This document shows positions 17,539 through 26,364 of a DNA stretch of 64,000 bases, piece by piece (position 1 is the stretch's first letter; the number at the start of each line of letters is the position of its first letter). Under the pieces are notes generated by a model. The model saw nothing but the letters and a program-made list of their open reading frames with translations, was not told the DNA's origin and did no database searches. A program made the translations under genes and the position numbers. The stretch comes from Bog-105 sp965277855 (GTDB lineage: Bacteria > Acidobacteriota > Terriglobia > Bryobacterales > Bryobacteraceae), in assembly GCA_965277855.1 (NCBI GenBank), contig OZ255847.1, forward strand, positions 62,001-126,000. The letters are read 5' to 3'.

Positions 17539-18669
17539 TTGGAGCAAGCAGTTCTCGCCTTGGAGGACGGTATAGTCTTCGAGGGCACGAGCTTTGGTGC
17601 GCCTGCGCAGCGAACAGGCGAAGTCGTTTTCAACACCGCGATCACCGGCTACCAGGAAATCTTCACCGACCCGTCGTACTGCGGTCAGATCGTTGTCCTC
17701 ACTAATCCCCAGATCGGAAATTACGGCTCGAACGCCTACGACTCCGAATCCGAGTCCCCGTACATCGAAGGGCTCGTCGTCCGCGAAATTTCGCCTGTCG
17801 CCAGCAATTGGCGTTCGGGGAACAAGGCCGAGCATTTCCTCGCCCAGCACGGCATCCCTGTTATCGCGGAAGTTGACACCCGCAAGCTGGTCCGTATTCT
17901 GCGCGATCGCGGTGCTTTACGCGGTATTATTGCCGTCGGCCAACACGATCACGACGAGTTGATTCAAAGAGCGCGCCAGTCGCCATCCATGGCGGGGCAG
18001 AACCTGGTGTCGCGTGTCTCCACCTCTCAGACCTATGGCTGGACCGAGCCCATCAGTCCCGTCTCCTCTTCTGAAAAAATTGCTTCTCCCGGCGAACCAC
18101 ACTCCCATGTGGTCGCCTACGATTACGGCGTCAAACGTAACATCCTCCGCCATCTCGTCCAGCTTGGCTCGCGCGTTACTGTCGTCCCCGCGGAAACTTC
18201 CGCCGAAGATGTTCTCTCTCTCAAACCCGATGGCGTCTTTCTATCAAATGGTCCGGGCGATCCTGAACCTCTCGAACAGCAAGCCCGTCAGGTGAGCAAA
18301 CTCATCGGCAAAGTTCCTGTATTTGGCATCTGCCTCGGCCACCAGATTCTCGGCCTCGCGCTCGGCGGCAAAACCTACAAACTCAAGTTCGGCCATCACG
18401 GCGCCAATCATCCGGTGCTCAATCATCAGACCGGAAAAGTCGAAATTACTTCGCAAAATCACGGTTTCTGCGTCGATCCCGACTCCCTGAAGGACTCGCA
18501 AATCGCCGTTACGCACGTCAATCTTAACGATCAAACGCTCGAAGGTTTCCGCCATCGCAGCGAACCAGTGTTCTGCGTCCAGTACCATCCCGAAGCTGCG
18601 CCCGGACCGCACGATTCGCATTATCTGTTCAACGAGTTCGCCTCGGCCATGAAGGAGCATCGCAGCTAG
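17539..18669 (+). CDS. carA: carbamoyl-phosphate synthase small (glutaminase) subunit
   Basis: The 376-residue subunit hydrolyses glutamine and passes ammonia to CarB for carbamoyl phosphate synthesis, feeding arginine and pyrimidine pathways in the cytosol. The N-terminal CPSase domain (ALEDGIVFEGTSFGA) is followed by a class I glutamine amidotransferase domain with nucleophile C265 in FGICLGHQ and partners H350 and E352 in YHPEAAPGPHD. Translation starts at TTG 17539, five bases after GGAGC, with no nearby ATG in frame, which fits the normal N-terminus. carB follows after two bases. Confidence 0.97.
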   Translation: MEQAVLALEDGIVFEGTSFGAPAQRTGEVVFNTAITGYQEIFTDPSYCGQIVVLTNPQIGNYGSNAYDSESESPYIEGLVVREISPVASNWRSGNKAEHFLAQHGIPVIAEVDTRKLVRILRDRGALRGIIAVGQHDHDELIQRARQSPSMAGQNLVSRVSTSQTYGWTEPISPVSSSEKIASPGEPHSHVVAYDYGVKRNILRHLVQLGSRVTVVPAETSAEDVLSLKPDGVFLSNGPGDPEPLEQQARQVSKLIGKVPVFGICLGHQILGLALGGKTYKLKFGHHGANHPVLNHQTGKVEITSQNHGFCVDPDSLKDSQIAVTHVNLNDQTLEGFRHRSEPVFCVQYHPEAAPGPHDSHYLFNEFASAMKEHRS

Positions 18670-18671
18670 CC

Positions 18672-21600
18672 ATGCCCAAGCGAACCGATCTCAAACGCAT
18701 CCTCATCATCGGCTCCGGTCCCATCGTAATCGGCCAAGCTTGCGAATTCGACTACTCCGGAGTACAAGCCTGCAAAGCTCTTCGCCAAGAGGGCTATGAA
18801 GTCATCCTCATCAACTCGAATCCGGCCACCATCATGACCGACCCCGAGTTGGCCGACCGCACATACGTCGAGCCGCTCAACTTTGCCTTCGCCACCGAAG
18901 TCATCCGTAAGGAGCGCCCTGATGCCGTTCTCTCGACCGTCGGCGGCCAGACCGCGCTCAATCTCGCTGTAGAGCTCGCCGATCGAGGCGTACTCGAAGA
19001 ATTCGGCGTTGAGCTGATCGGCGCAGACATCCAGGCCATCAAGAAAGCCGAAGATCGCCTCTTGTTCAAAGACGCTATGCGCAAGATCGGTCTCGATATG
19101 ACGCAGTCCCAACTCGTCAACAACATCGAAGATGGTCTCGATTTCGCGGAGCGCATGGGCTATCCCATCATCTTGCGCCCCAGTTTCACCATGGGCGGCA
19201 CCGGCGGTGGCATCGCCTACAACCGCGAAGAGATGGTCGAAATTCTCGCGCGCGGCATCGATCTCTCGCCCGTTCACGAGGTGCTGGTCGAAGAAAGCGT
19301 GCTCGGCTGGAAAGAGTTCGAACTCGAAGTCATGCGCGACCGTGCCGGCAATGGCATCATCGTCTGCTCAATTGAAAACTTCGATCCCATGGGCGTCCAC
19401 ACCGGTGACTCCATTACGGTCGCCCCCGCGCAGACGCTGACCGACCGCGAGTACCAGATGATGCGCGACGCCGCTTTACGCTGCTTGAACGAAATTGGCG
19501 TCGATACCGGCGGCTCGAACGTCCAGTTCGCTATCAATCCCGAGGACGGCCGCATGGTCATCGTCGAGATGAATCCGCGCGTCTCCCGCAGCTCCGCGCT
19601 AGCCTCTAAAGCCACCGGCTTTCCTATCGCCAAAATTGCCGCCAAGCTCGCTGTCGGCTATCGGCTCGATGAAATCCCCAACGACATCACGCGCGCCACA
19701 CCCGCCTGCTTTGAGCCGACCATCGATTACGTTGTTGTCAAAATCCCGCGCTGGCAGTTCGAAAAATTCCCCGGCGCCGAACCTGTTCTCAACACGCAAA
19801 TGAAGTCCGTCGGCGAAGTGATGGCCATCGGCCGCACCTTCAAACAGGCTCTCGGCAAGGGGCTTCGCAGCCTGGAAACCGGTAAGTCTTCGAACGCCCA
19901 GGCGCTCGATCCCAATCTGATTGCCAAACGCCTCATCACCCCTAATCCCGACCGCCTCGATTACATCCGCTTTGCCTTTGCGCAAAACTATACCGTCGCG
20001 CAGGTTCACGAGATGACCAGGATCGACCCCTGGTTCTTGCAGCAGGTCGCTGAAGTCGTGGCCGAAGAACAGGCGCTCGCCGGCCGCGAGCTTCGCTCTA
20101 TTACCGCCAAAGAATTCCGCCGTCTCAAACGCAACGGCCTGGGCGATCGGCAAATCGCCGACAAGCTCGGTGTCGAGCCCCTGGCCGTCCGCACCGCCCG
20201 TAAGCAACTCGGCGTATCCGCTATCTTCAACCGAGTCGATACCTGCGCCGCCGAATTCGAAAGCTTCACGCCCTACATGTACTCGAGCTACGAGTCCGAA
20301 GATGAGTCCGCCCCTACCGATCGCAAGAAAATCATGATTCTCGGCAGCGGCCCCAATCGCATAGGGCAGGGAATCGAATTCGATTACTGCTGCTGCCACG
20401 CCTCTTTCGCCTTGCAGGATTTCGGCTATGAATCCATCATGGTCAATTGCAATCCCGAGACCGTCTCCACCGATTACGACACCAGCGATCGCCTCTACTT
20501 CGAACCGCTCACCCAGGAAGAAGTGCTCAACATCGCCGACATCGAGCGCCCTGACGGCCTGATCGTCCAGTTCGGCGGGCAGACGCCGCTGAATCTCGCC
20601 ATGCCCCTGAAGCGCTCCGGCCTTCCGATTATTGGCACCGATCCCGCCAACATCGATCTCGCCGAAGATCGCAAACTATTCGGCAAACTCCTCGCCGAAC
20701 TCGACATCCCGTCGCCGCCCCATGGCTCCGCCACCACCGTCGAGGAAGCTTGCGAAATCGCCCGCAATCTCGGCTTCCCGGTGCTGGTACGACCCAGCTA
20801 CGTCCTCGGCGGCCGCGCTATGGTCATTGCCTACAGCGAAGACACCGTCCGCCGCTACATGCAGGAGGCTTCTCACTTTTCCGTCAAACGCCCCGTACTC
20901 ATCGACCGCTTTTTGGAAGACGCCACCGAAGTCGATGTCGATGCGCTCTGCGACGGCGAGAACGTCCTGATAGCCGGCATTATGGAACACATCGAAGAGG
21001 CTGGCGTTCACTCCGGGGATAGCTCCTGCGTGCTTCCCTCTATTACTCTCTCCGCCGAAGCCATCGAGACCATCACCAGCTACACCACAAAGCTCGCGCG
21101 TGCCCTCAACGTAATTGGTTTGATGAACACTCAGTACGCCTTGCAAGACGGCAAAGTATTTGTGCTTGAAGTAAATCCCCGCGCTTCGCGCACCGCTCCT
21201 TTTGTCAGCAAAGCTACCGGTGTGCCGCTGCCTAAAATCGCCGTCGGTCTTATGCTCGGCAAGAAGCTCACTGACTTTACTCACCTTACAAATGGCATCG
21301 TAAACGGCGTTCTTCCGGTGCCGAGTTTCTTTGTGAAGAGCCCCGTGTTCCCTTTCGCCAAATTTCCCGGCGTCGACCCGGCTCTCGGCCCCGAGATGCG
21401 TTCCACCGGCGAAGTGATGGGTGTCGGTCAGAGTTTCGGCGAAGCCTTCGCCAAAGCTCAACTCGCTGCCGGCTCGCCCCTGCCCGATGAAGGCGCTCTC
21501 TTCATCAGCGTCAACGATCGCGACAAACCTGCCGCTGTTGCAGTGGCCCGCAAATTTCGCGAGCTCGGGTTCGAGCTGTTCGCGACTCGCGGAACGGCCG

Positions 21601-21911
21601 CTACTCTGAAGTCAGCCGGCCTGCCCGTGAAAACTGTTTTCAAGGTCAACGAAGGCCGACCCAACGCCGTCGATCTCCTGAAAGCCGGTAAGCTGAACCT
21701 CATCATCTACACCACCACCGGTAGCCACTCTTTCCCGGATGAGCAAACCATTCGCCGCAATTCGGTGACCTACCGCACCCCTTGCATTACCACCATGAGC
21801 GGCGCCAAAGCAGCCGCCGAAGCCATTGCGGCCCGTCGCCGCGACCCGGTACGCGTCTGGTGCCTCCAGGAACTTCACGCCGAGAAAGCCCTCGAAGTCA
21901 GTCAGGCCTGA
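18672..21911 (+). CDS. carB: carbamoyl-phosphate synthase large subunit
   Basis: The 1079-residue protein has the duplicated synthetase layout. The first half has the signature ILIIGSGPIVIGQACEFDYS and ATP-grasp domain 1, followed by an oligomerisation region. The second half begins with the matching KIMILGSGPNRIGQGIEFDY near residue 555 and ATP-grasp domain 2. A C-terminal MGS-like allosteric domain runs from about 940. The length is close to the E. coli enzyme (1073). It makes carbamoyl phosphate from bicarbonate, ammonia and two ATP. The ATG lies two bases after the carA stop, so the pair is one operon. Confidence 0.98.
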   Translation: MPKRTDLKRILIIGSGPIVIGQACEFDYSGVQACKALRQEGYEVILINSNPATIMTDPELADRTYVEPLNFAFATEVIRKERPDAVLSTVGGQTALNLAVELADRGVLEEFGVELIGADIQAIKKAEDRLLFKDAMRKIGLDMTQSQLVNNIEDGLDFAERMGYPIILRPSFTMGGTGGGIAYNREEMVEILARGIDLSPVHEVLVEESVLGWKEFELEVMRDRAGNGIIVCSIENFDPMGVHTGDSITVAPAQTLTDREYQMMRDAALRCLNEIGVDTGGSNVQFAINPEDGRMVIVEMNPRVSRSSALASKATGFPIAKIAAKLAVGYRLDEIPNDITRATPACFEPTIDYVVVKIPRWQFEKFPGAEPVLNTQMKSVGEVMAIGRTFKQALGKGLRSLETGKSSNAQALDPNLIAKRLITPNPDRLDYIRFAFAQNYTVAQVHEMTRIDPWFLQQVAEVVAEEQALAGRELRSITAKEFRRLKRNGLGDRQIADKLGVEPLAVRTARKQLGVSAIFNRVDTCAAEFESFTPYMYSSYESEDESAPTDRKKIMILGSGPNRIGQGIEFDYCCCHASFALQDFGYESIMVNCNPETVSTDYDTSDRLYFEPLTQEEVLNIADIERPDGLIVQFGGQTPLNLAMPLKRSGLPIIGTDPANIDLAEDRKLFGKLLAELDIPSPPHGSATTVEEACEIARNLGFPVLVRPSYVLGGRAMVIAYSEDTVRRYMQEASHFSVKRPVLIDRFLEDATEVDVDALCDGENVLIAGIMEHIEEAGVHSGDSSCVLPSITLSAEAIETITSYTTKLARALNVIGLMNTQYALQDGKVFVLEVNPRASRTAPFVSKATGVPLPKIAVGLMLGKKLTDFTHLTNGIVNGVLPVPSFFVKSPVFPFAKFPGVDPALGPEMRSTGEVMGVGQSFGEAFAKAQLAAGSPLPDEGALFISVNDRDKPAAVAVARKFRELGFELFATRGTAATLKSAGLPVKTVFKVNEGRPNAVDLLKAGKLNLIIYTTTGSHSFPDEQTIRRNSVTYRTPCITTMSGAKAAAEAIAARRRDPVRVWCLQELHAEKALEVSQA

Positions 21912-21981
21912 GAAGACTCCTGAAAATGTCGTGGCCGCTGATAAACGCTGCTTGGAAATACACCTCTTTTCTGCGTCGATG

Positions 21982-22021
21982 GGGGGCGGGCCCCCGGCCT
22001 GCGTCGGCCTCCCAGGCCGAC
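21982..22021. repeat. GC-rich palindromes downstream of carB
   Basis: A GGGGG/CCCCC hairpin at 21982-21995 is followed by GTCGGCCT-CCC-AGGCCGAC (22003-22021), a perfect eight-base stem. The second belongs to the same style as the palindrome at 30065. It lies between convergent genes and may act as a bidirectional terminator or be a dispersed element. Confidence 0.55.
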
Positions 22022-22098
22022 TTCTTCAGCTTAGGCGAATGTTCATCTGCGGCTAGATTAAGTTTTCGTCAATGCCTTGAGGCTTGAGATCACTCTCT

Positions 22099-22803
22099 CT
22101 AAGGTCGATGCCGAATCGATTTCGGCCGTGTAAATGGAATGAACTCCTGCGCGAAATTGTAGGCCAAGTCTCCACCCAGCGTCAAAACACCTCGCCGCAA
22201 ACCGTTTCCCGCGCTTGCATTGCTTGCTGGTTGCCACGCATTCACCAGTTGGCCGGCTGCAAACGCGCTCACCACTCTTCCGTAAGCAAACGACGAGTGA
22301 TCTGAGTCTGTTTTACAAACAAAAACTTGCTTCAACGCATTCAGCATCCGGCCCCCCGCTGGCTTGTCTTCTGAAGGGAAGTAGCGAGGATCCTCGTGCA
22401 ACACGCTCTCAATGCCAAAAGCCATCGTCTGCCGCGAAAGATTGCCTGCAAAGCCCGACCCATATCGTTTCGCGAATCCTTCCACCCCGCCGCCCCACGA
22501 GTAGGGGTTGCCGAAGCCTTGCCCAATCGCCGCCCCCACGCCCGCGCCCAATAACCCGCGTAATCCAAACGTTTGGACCACTCGATAATCGAATTTGTCT
22601 CCTACTGTCAGCGGGGACGCTGACATGGTGTTCGGCAACTGCAATACGCCAGATTGACTACTGGGTTGTGTGGCAGCCAATTGCCCAGGCTGCGGCGGTT
22701 GACTTCGTAAAACCGCTGGCATCGAAACCAAACTCAAGAGAACTATCAATACCCAAGCCGCCTGATGCTTCATCTCGCGGAAGGTACGCCTCCAATTCTT
22801 CAT
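22099..22803 (-). CDS. exported protein of unknown function
   Basis: This is a 234-residue protein with an N-terminal hydrophobic segment (HQAAWVLIVLLSLVSMPAV) that reads as a signal peptide. After a Pro/Gln/Ser-rich linker come glycine-rich stretches (GLRGLLGAGVGAAIGQGFGN) and the segment FGIESVLHEDPRYFPSED. I believe these recur in exported Acidobacteriota proteins, possibly outer-membrane associated, but I cannot name a family. A second ATG ten codons in (MKHQ) would also give a normal signal peptide. It converges with carB and is not closely linked to thiE. Confidence 0.65.
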   Translation of the reverse strand: MKNWRRTFREMKHQAAWVLIVLLSLVSMPAVLRSQPPQPGQLAATQPSSQSGVLQLPNTMSASPLTVGDKFDYRVVQTFGLRGLLGAGVGAAIGQGFGNPYSWGGGVEGFAKRYGSGFAGNLSRQTMAFGIESVLHEDPRYFPSEDKPAGGRMLNALKQVFVCKTDSDHSSFAYGRVVSAFAAGQLVNAWQPASNASAGNGLRRGVLTLGGDLAYNFAQEFIPFTRPKSIRHRP

Positions 22804-22845
22804 CTGTCTCTCATTAACGCACGTGAGCTTTGAAAGAATAATGCG

Positions 22846-23394
22846 TTAAAGTTCTGGCTCCTGGAAAAGACGAATGCCGGCCACCCCCATGGCGCCCGCC
22901 TGCATGCAAGCCGCCGCGTTTTCCCAGTCCACTCCGCCCAGCGCAAATACCGGCTTCCCCAAGCCGCACGCCGCCTTCAACGCGCTCACTCCCACTGGCG
23001 CCCCCTTACCAGGCGACTCGAACACCGGACCGAAAGTGACGAAATCAGCCTGTGCCTTCTCCACCTCTAATAACGTGTGGCACGATCGCGCTATCAATAA
23101 ACCTGGAAGTGATTCCCGAGGAGCTTCCGCCGGCAGATGCACTCCATCCGCCCCCGTGGCAAGCGCCACATCTGCCCGCGTATTTATCAGAATTTTTGCC
23201 GGGATCGGCGCATGAATCGCCAGCTCGCGCACTTCTAGTACCGCTAGCGTAAACTCGAAGAGTTCACGCGCCGAAATATCCTTCTCGCGGATCTGAAGGT
23301 AATGCACGCCCAGATGCATCTGATCGCGTATTACCTCCAGCAGCGCACCAAACCCGCCCACCGATTTCCGGTCCGTGATGTAGTAACGTTTCAT
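22846..23394 (-). CDS. thiE: thiamine phosphate synthase / TenI-like protein
   Basis: A TIM-barrel protein of 182 residues that couples hydroxymethylpyrimidine pyrophosphate and thiazole phosphate. The family motifs are visible in order: YYITDRKSV at the N-terminus, HYLQIREKD, KILINTRADVALATGADGVHL, and FVTFGPVFESPGK. The C-terminal phosphate-binding loop is FALGGVDWENAAACMQAGA. It is somewhat shorter than typical ThiE (about 210), so the regulatory paralogue TenI is possible. The start overlaps the modC stop by four bases (ATGA), which makes it the last gene of modB-modC-thiE. No TPP riboswitch can be expected inside that operon. Confidence 0.8.
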   Translation of the reverse strand: MKRYYITDRKSVGGFGALLEVIRDQMHLGVHYLQIREKDISARELFEFTLAVLEVRELAIHAPIPAKILINTRADVALATGADGVHLPAEAPRESLPGLLIARSCHTLLEVEKAQADFVTFGPVFESPGKGAPVGVSALKAACGLGKPVFALGGVDWENAAACMQAGAMGVAGIRLFQEPEL

Positions 23395-24476
23395 CGTCCC
23401 GTGAAAGTCACCGCTTGTGCGGGCACTTCGAGTGCAACCTGCTGCGGTTTGCCCAGTTGCTCATATTCCGACGCGCGCACTACGATCGTAAAGCCGTGTT
23501 CCAGTTGCAGCCGCACACCATTCTGCGTTGCGTAGCTCCCTTCCACTCGAAACATCATCCGATTTCCTGTCTGCCTGTCCGCCACCCTCATCTCGGAGCG
23601 CAACAGACAGGCGCTTCCCGTGTCGCCGATTAAATGACCTGGAAAGTAGCGCCCCTCTATCTCCTGATCGAAGATCTGGAGCCGGCTCTTGTTCGCACTC
23701 GGATCGAGCCATCGGATCACTGCGGGCGCGATGTTATATATCCCTAGCAACCGTGCAATCTCCACCGTTGCTGGTTTTGTAAATACCGTCTCGCGCGAAC
23801 CTGTTTGCAGTATCTGCCCCGCTGCCATCACGCATGCCGAATCAGCTAGCTCGAAACATTCATCCACGTCATGGCTTACCAAGAGTATTGGGATACGCAA
23901 ACGCTCCCGCAAGTTTCGCAGAAGATCGTAAAAGCTGTGCCTGAGCAGCGCGTCGAGCCCGCGCGATGGCTCATCCAGCAGCAGAACCCGCGGATCCGTC
24001 ACCAGTATTCTCGCTAATGCCGCCCGCTGTTTCTGTCCGCCTGACAGTTGCGCCGGCTTACGCTCGGCCAGTTCTCCCAGATCGAAAATCTGCAGCATCT
24101 CCTGGATGCGCTTATGTATATTTCTATGGCTCGCCCGCAAAAAAGGCATGGATGCCGCAAACTGCAGATTCGCTCGCACCGTCATGTGAGGAAACAAGGC
24201 ATGATCCTGAAAAATGTAACCGCATCGGCGCAGCTGCGGCGCTACATGCACCTTGCTCGCCGCATCGAAGTAGAGCCGATCATCCACCAGAATGCGCCCG
24301 TCGTCCGGCCGTAGAAATCCTCCGATTGAATTCAGCAGCAGCGTCTTTCCAGAACCGCTCGGACCTACGATCAGACAGATTCCCTCGCCGGCCCGAAAGT
24401 GAACATCAAGCTGAAAGGCTGGCGTATCCTTCACAGCGGCGAGACGCTTCACCACTCGCGCTTCCACGCTGCTCAT
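23391..24476 (-). CDS. modC: molybdate-type ABC transporter ATP-binding protein
   Basis: The 361-residue ATPase has Walker A GPSGSGKT, signature LSGGQKQRAALARIL, Walker B VLLLDEPSRGLD and the switch histidine in LLVSHDVDE. The C-terminal 120 residues form a MOP/TOBE-like region (VRLQLEHGFTIVVRASEYEQ) as in ModC. It energises molybdate (or tungstate/sulfate-like anion) uptake at the inner membrane with the permease encoded just upstream. The gap to modB is four bases, and the end overlaps thiE. No binding-protein gene is adjacent. Confidence 0.85.
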   Translation of the reverse strand: MSSVEARVVKRLAAVKDTPAFQLDVHFRAGEGICLIVGPSGSGKTLLLNSIGGFLRPDDGRILVDDRLYFDAASKVHVAPQLRRCGYIFQDHALFPHMTVRANLQFAASMPFLRASHRNIHKRIQEMLQIFDLGELAERKPAQLSGGQKQRAALARILVTDPRVLLLDEPSRGLDALLRHSFYDLLRNLRERLRIPILLVSHDVDECFELADSACVMAAGQILQTGSRETVFTKPATVEIARLLGIYNIAPAVIRWLDPSANKSRLQIFDQEIEGRYFPGHLIGDTGSACLLRSEMRVADRQTGNRMMFRVEGSYATQNGVRLQLEHGFTIVVRASEYEQLGKPQQVALEVPAQAVTFTGR

Positions 24477-24480
24477 TCGC

Positions 24481-25170
24481 CTACCGGTACTCTCCGGCTC
24501 GTGTCGTACGCGACGCGTAACTTGCCGGCCACAGCAACGCCAGTGTCACCGCCGAAACCAGCAGCACTAAGATTCGTGCAAACCTGCCATTTCCGGATTC
24601 CACAGCGTCGTAGATCGCTACCGACAGCGTCTGCGTCCTCCCCGGGATGTTTCCCGCCACCATAATGGTTACGCCAAAATCTCCCAGCGACCGCGCGAAA
24701 CTCAGCGTCGCGAGTGAACTCAACCCACGCCGAGCCAATGGTAAAGTCACCCGCCAGAAAGTGCGCCATTCTGAAGCGCCCAAACTGCGCGCCGCCCACT
24801 CATAGCGGTAATCCACGCTTTCCAGTACCGCCCGAGCCGCCTTGATGTAAATCGGAGCCGAGTGCATGAACGCCGCCACTACCGCCGCCTGCCAGGTGAA
24901 AACCAGCGGCTGCCCAACCACGGATTCATACACTTTCCCCAGCGGCGACGCCCGTCCCAACGTAATCAATAAGTAATACCCGAGCACCGTCGGAGGCAGC
25001 ACCAGCGGTAGCGTGATTACCGTATCCAGCAGATCTTTCCCGCGAAACGTTTTGTGCGAGAGCAAATATGCGAGCCCGGTGCCTATACTCAACACCAACA
25101 CCGTCGCCCACGCCGCCACCCGCAAACTTAACCACAGTGGGAACCAGTCAATCGCTGTAGCGTTTTCCAT
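24481..25170 (-). CDS. modB: molybdate-type ABC transporter permease
   Basis: The 229-residue inner-membrane permease has about five helices. The BPD_transp signature region includes ARSLGASEWRTFWRVTLPLA, which contains the EAA-loop contact with the ATPase, and the segment ITLPLVLPPTVLGYYLL is typical of ModB/CysT permeases. It is the first gene of modB-modC-thiE, 46 bases behind the AI-2E-type permease gene. The solute-binding protein ModA is not found upstream, where it normally lies, so substrate identity rests on family resemblance. Confidence 0.85.
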   Translation of the reverse strand: MENATAIDWFPLWLSLRVAAWATVLVLSIGTGLAYLLSHKTFRGKDLLDTVITLPLVLPPTVLGYYLLITLGRASPLGKVYESVVGQPLVFTWQAAVVAAFMHSAPIYIKAARAVLESVDYRYEWAARSLGASEWRTFWRVTLPLARRGLSSLATLSFARSLGDFGVTIMVAGNIPGRTQTLSVAIYDAVESGNGRFARILVLLVSAVTLALLWPASYASRTTRAGEYR

Positions 25171-25216
25171 GATTTCCGAACGGAAACCGAAATTATAAGC
25201 TGTCCCCGGAAAACGC

Positions 25217-26281
25217 CTACGCCGCCGTCAGTTGCTGCGGCTTCTCTTCATGCGATTCTTTCCGAACATTTGTGTAAACCACCTTCAGCATCGCAATCAC
25301 CGGAACCGAGAAGAACATGCCCACCACACCGCCAATTTGGTCGCCCGCCAGCACGCCGAACAACACCAGTAGCGGATGCAGTTCCAGCCCGGATTTCATC
25401 AGATACGGGTTCACCACGTAATCCTGGAATACCCGGTACACGCCCCAGAAAATTACAATCCACAACAGACCGCCCGAGCCCGTTACCAGCGACACCACCA
25501 CGATCACCACCAGCCCCACCGCCGGCCCGATCACCGGTATGAATTCCAAAACAGCTGCCAGACCCGCTAATAGCAACTCGTATTCAACGCCGACTAATCT
25601 CAAAAAGACCGAGTACACCACGAACGTAATCAGCGCCAGGATCACCAGCGCCCGAATGTAGTTTCGCAGCACGTTGTGTATTTCCCGGAGTATTTCGCGC
25701 AGCAGGTTTCTGTGTTCCTTCTCATCGATCGCGCCAACTAATCCGCGCGTGATCGTCTCCCCGTCTTTGAGAAAGAAAAAGGCCAGGATCGGAGTCAGAA
25801 TCAGTGGCAGTATTACGCCCACTCCCGACAACAAGCGTGTCCCCGCCTGTTGCAGAAAAGGCATCACGCTCGAAGCCAGACTTGTTGCTTCGCGGCTGGC
25901 CGTTGCGATAATCTGCTCCCGCGCCGGCTCCAGCCACTGCGGCAGTGGGATGGTTGCCAGCTTCAGGTTGCCGCTGCTCAACAGCCTCGGTAAACGGCTG
26001 ACCAGGCTTGAGGCCTGCGATACCAATTCCGGAATCAGGGCGAAGCCAATACCGACCAGCGCCCCTACCAGCAAGACATAAACGATGCCCAGCGCGATGC
26101 CTCGCCGCTGTGGCAGAAACCGCTCCACCAGCGCCACGATCGGCGATAACATGTAGGCAAAGAAAATTGCGGCTGCGAACACCAGCAGCGGTTGCCGGAT
26201 TACGTAAACTGTCATCAGCAAAAGACCAAATAGGAAAATGGTCCAGCTGATTCGCAGCGCTTTCATATCCAGCCCGAACAT
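25217..26281 (-). CDS. AI-2E (PerM) family membrane protein
   Basis: The 354-residue protein has the family layout. Two N-terminal helices (ISWTIFLFGLLLMTVYV, LLVFAAAIFFAYMLSPIV) and a pair near residues 60-85 come before a soluble amphipathic middle region. Four to five C-terminal helices carry the conserved VLEFIPVIGPAVGLVVIVVV and YVVNPYLMKSGLELHPLLVL. Members have been proposed as AI-2 exporters or Na+/H+ antiporters, and the substrate here is open. A second ATG five codons in may be the real start, since no clear ribosome-binding site precedes either. Confidence 0.85.
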   Translation of the reverse strand: MFGLDMKALRISWTIFLFGLLLMTVYVIRQPLLVFAAAIFFAYMLSPIVALVERFLPQRRGIALGIVYVLLVGALVGIGFALIPELVSQASSLVSRLPRLLSSGNLKLATIPLPQWLEPAREQIIATASREATSLASSVMPFLQQAGTRLLSGVGVILPLILTPILAFFFLKDGETITRGLVGAIDEKEHRNLLREILREIHNVLRNYIRALVILALITFVVYSVFLRLVGVEYELLLAGLAAVLEFIPVIGPAVGLVVIVVVSLVTGSGGLLWIVIFWGVYRVFQDYVVNPYLMKSGLELHPLLVLFGVLAGDQIGGVVGMFFSVPVIAMLKVVYTNVRKESHEEKPQQLTAA

Positions 26282-26364
26282 GACTGTTAGACTACCAGGA
26301 CTCTACTATTAACAAAAATTACTTTTCCGCCCTGAATTGTCTTCGACCGCGACAATAAAGCTAG

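Noticed and set aside
19599..20399. 266-codon minus-strand ORF within carB
   Set aside because: It is opposite the highly conserved carB coding sequence and has no family motif; long antisense frames are expected in GC-rich genes.
22846..25216. TPP or molybdenum-cofactor riboswitch before thiE or modB
   Set aside because: thiE overlaps modC, and only 46 bases precede modB, too little for either riboswitch.
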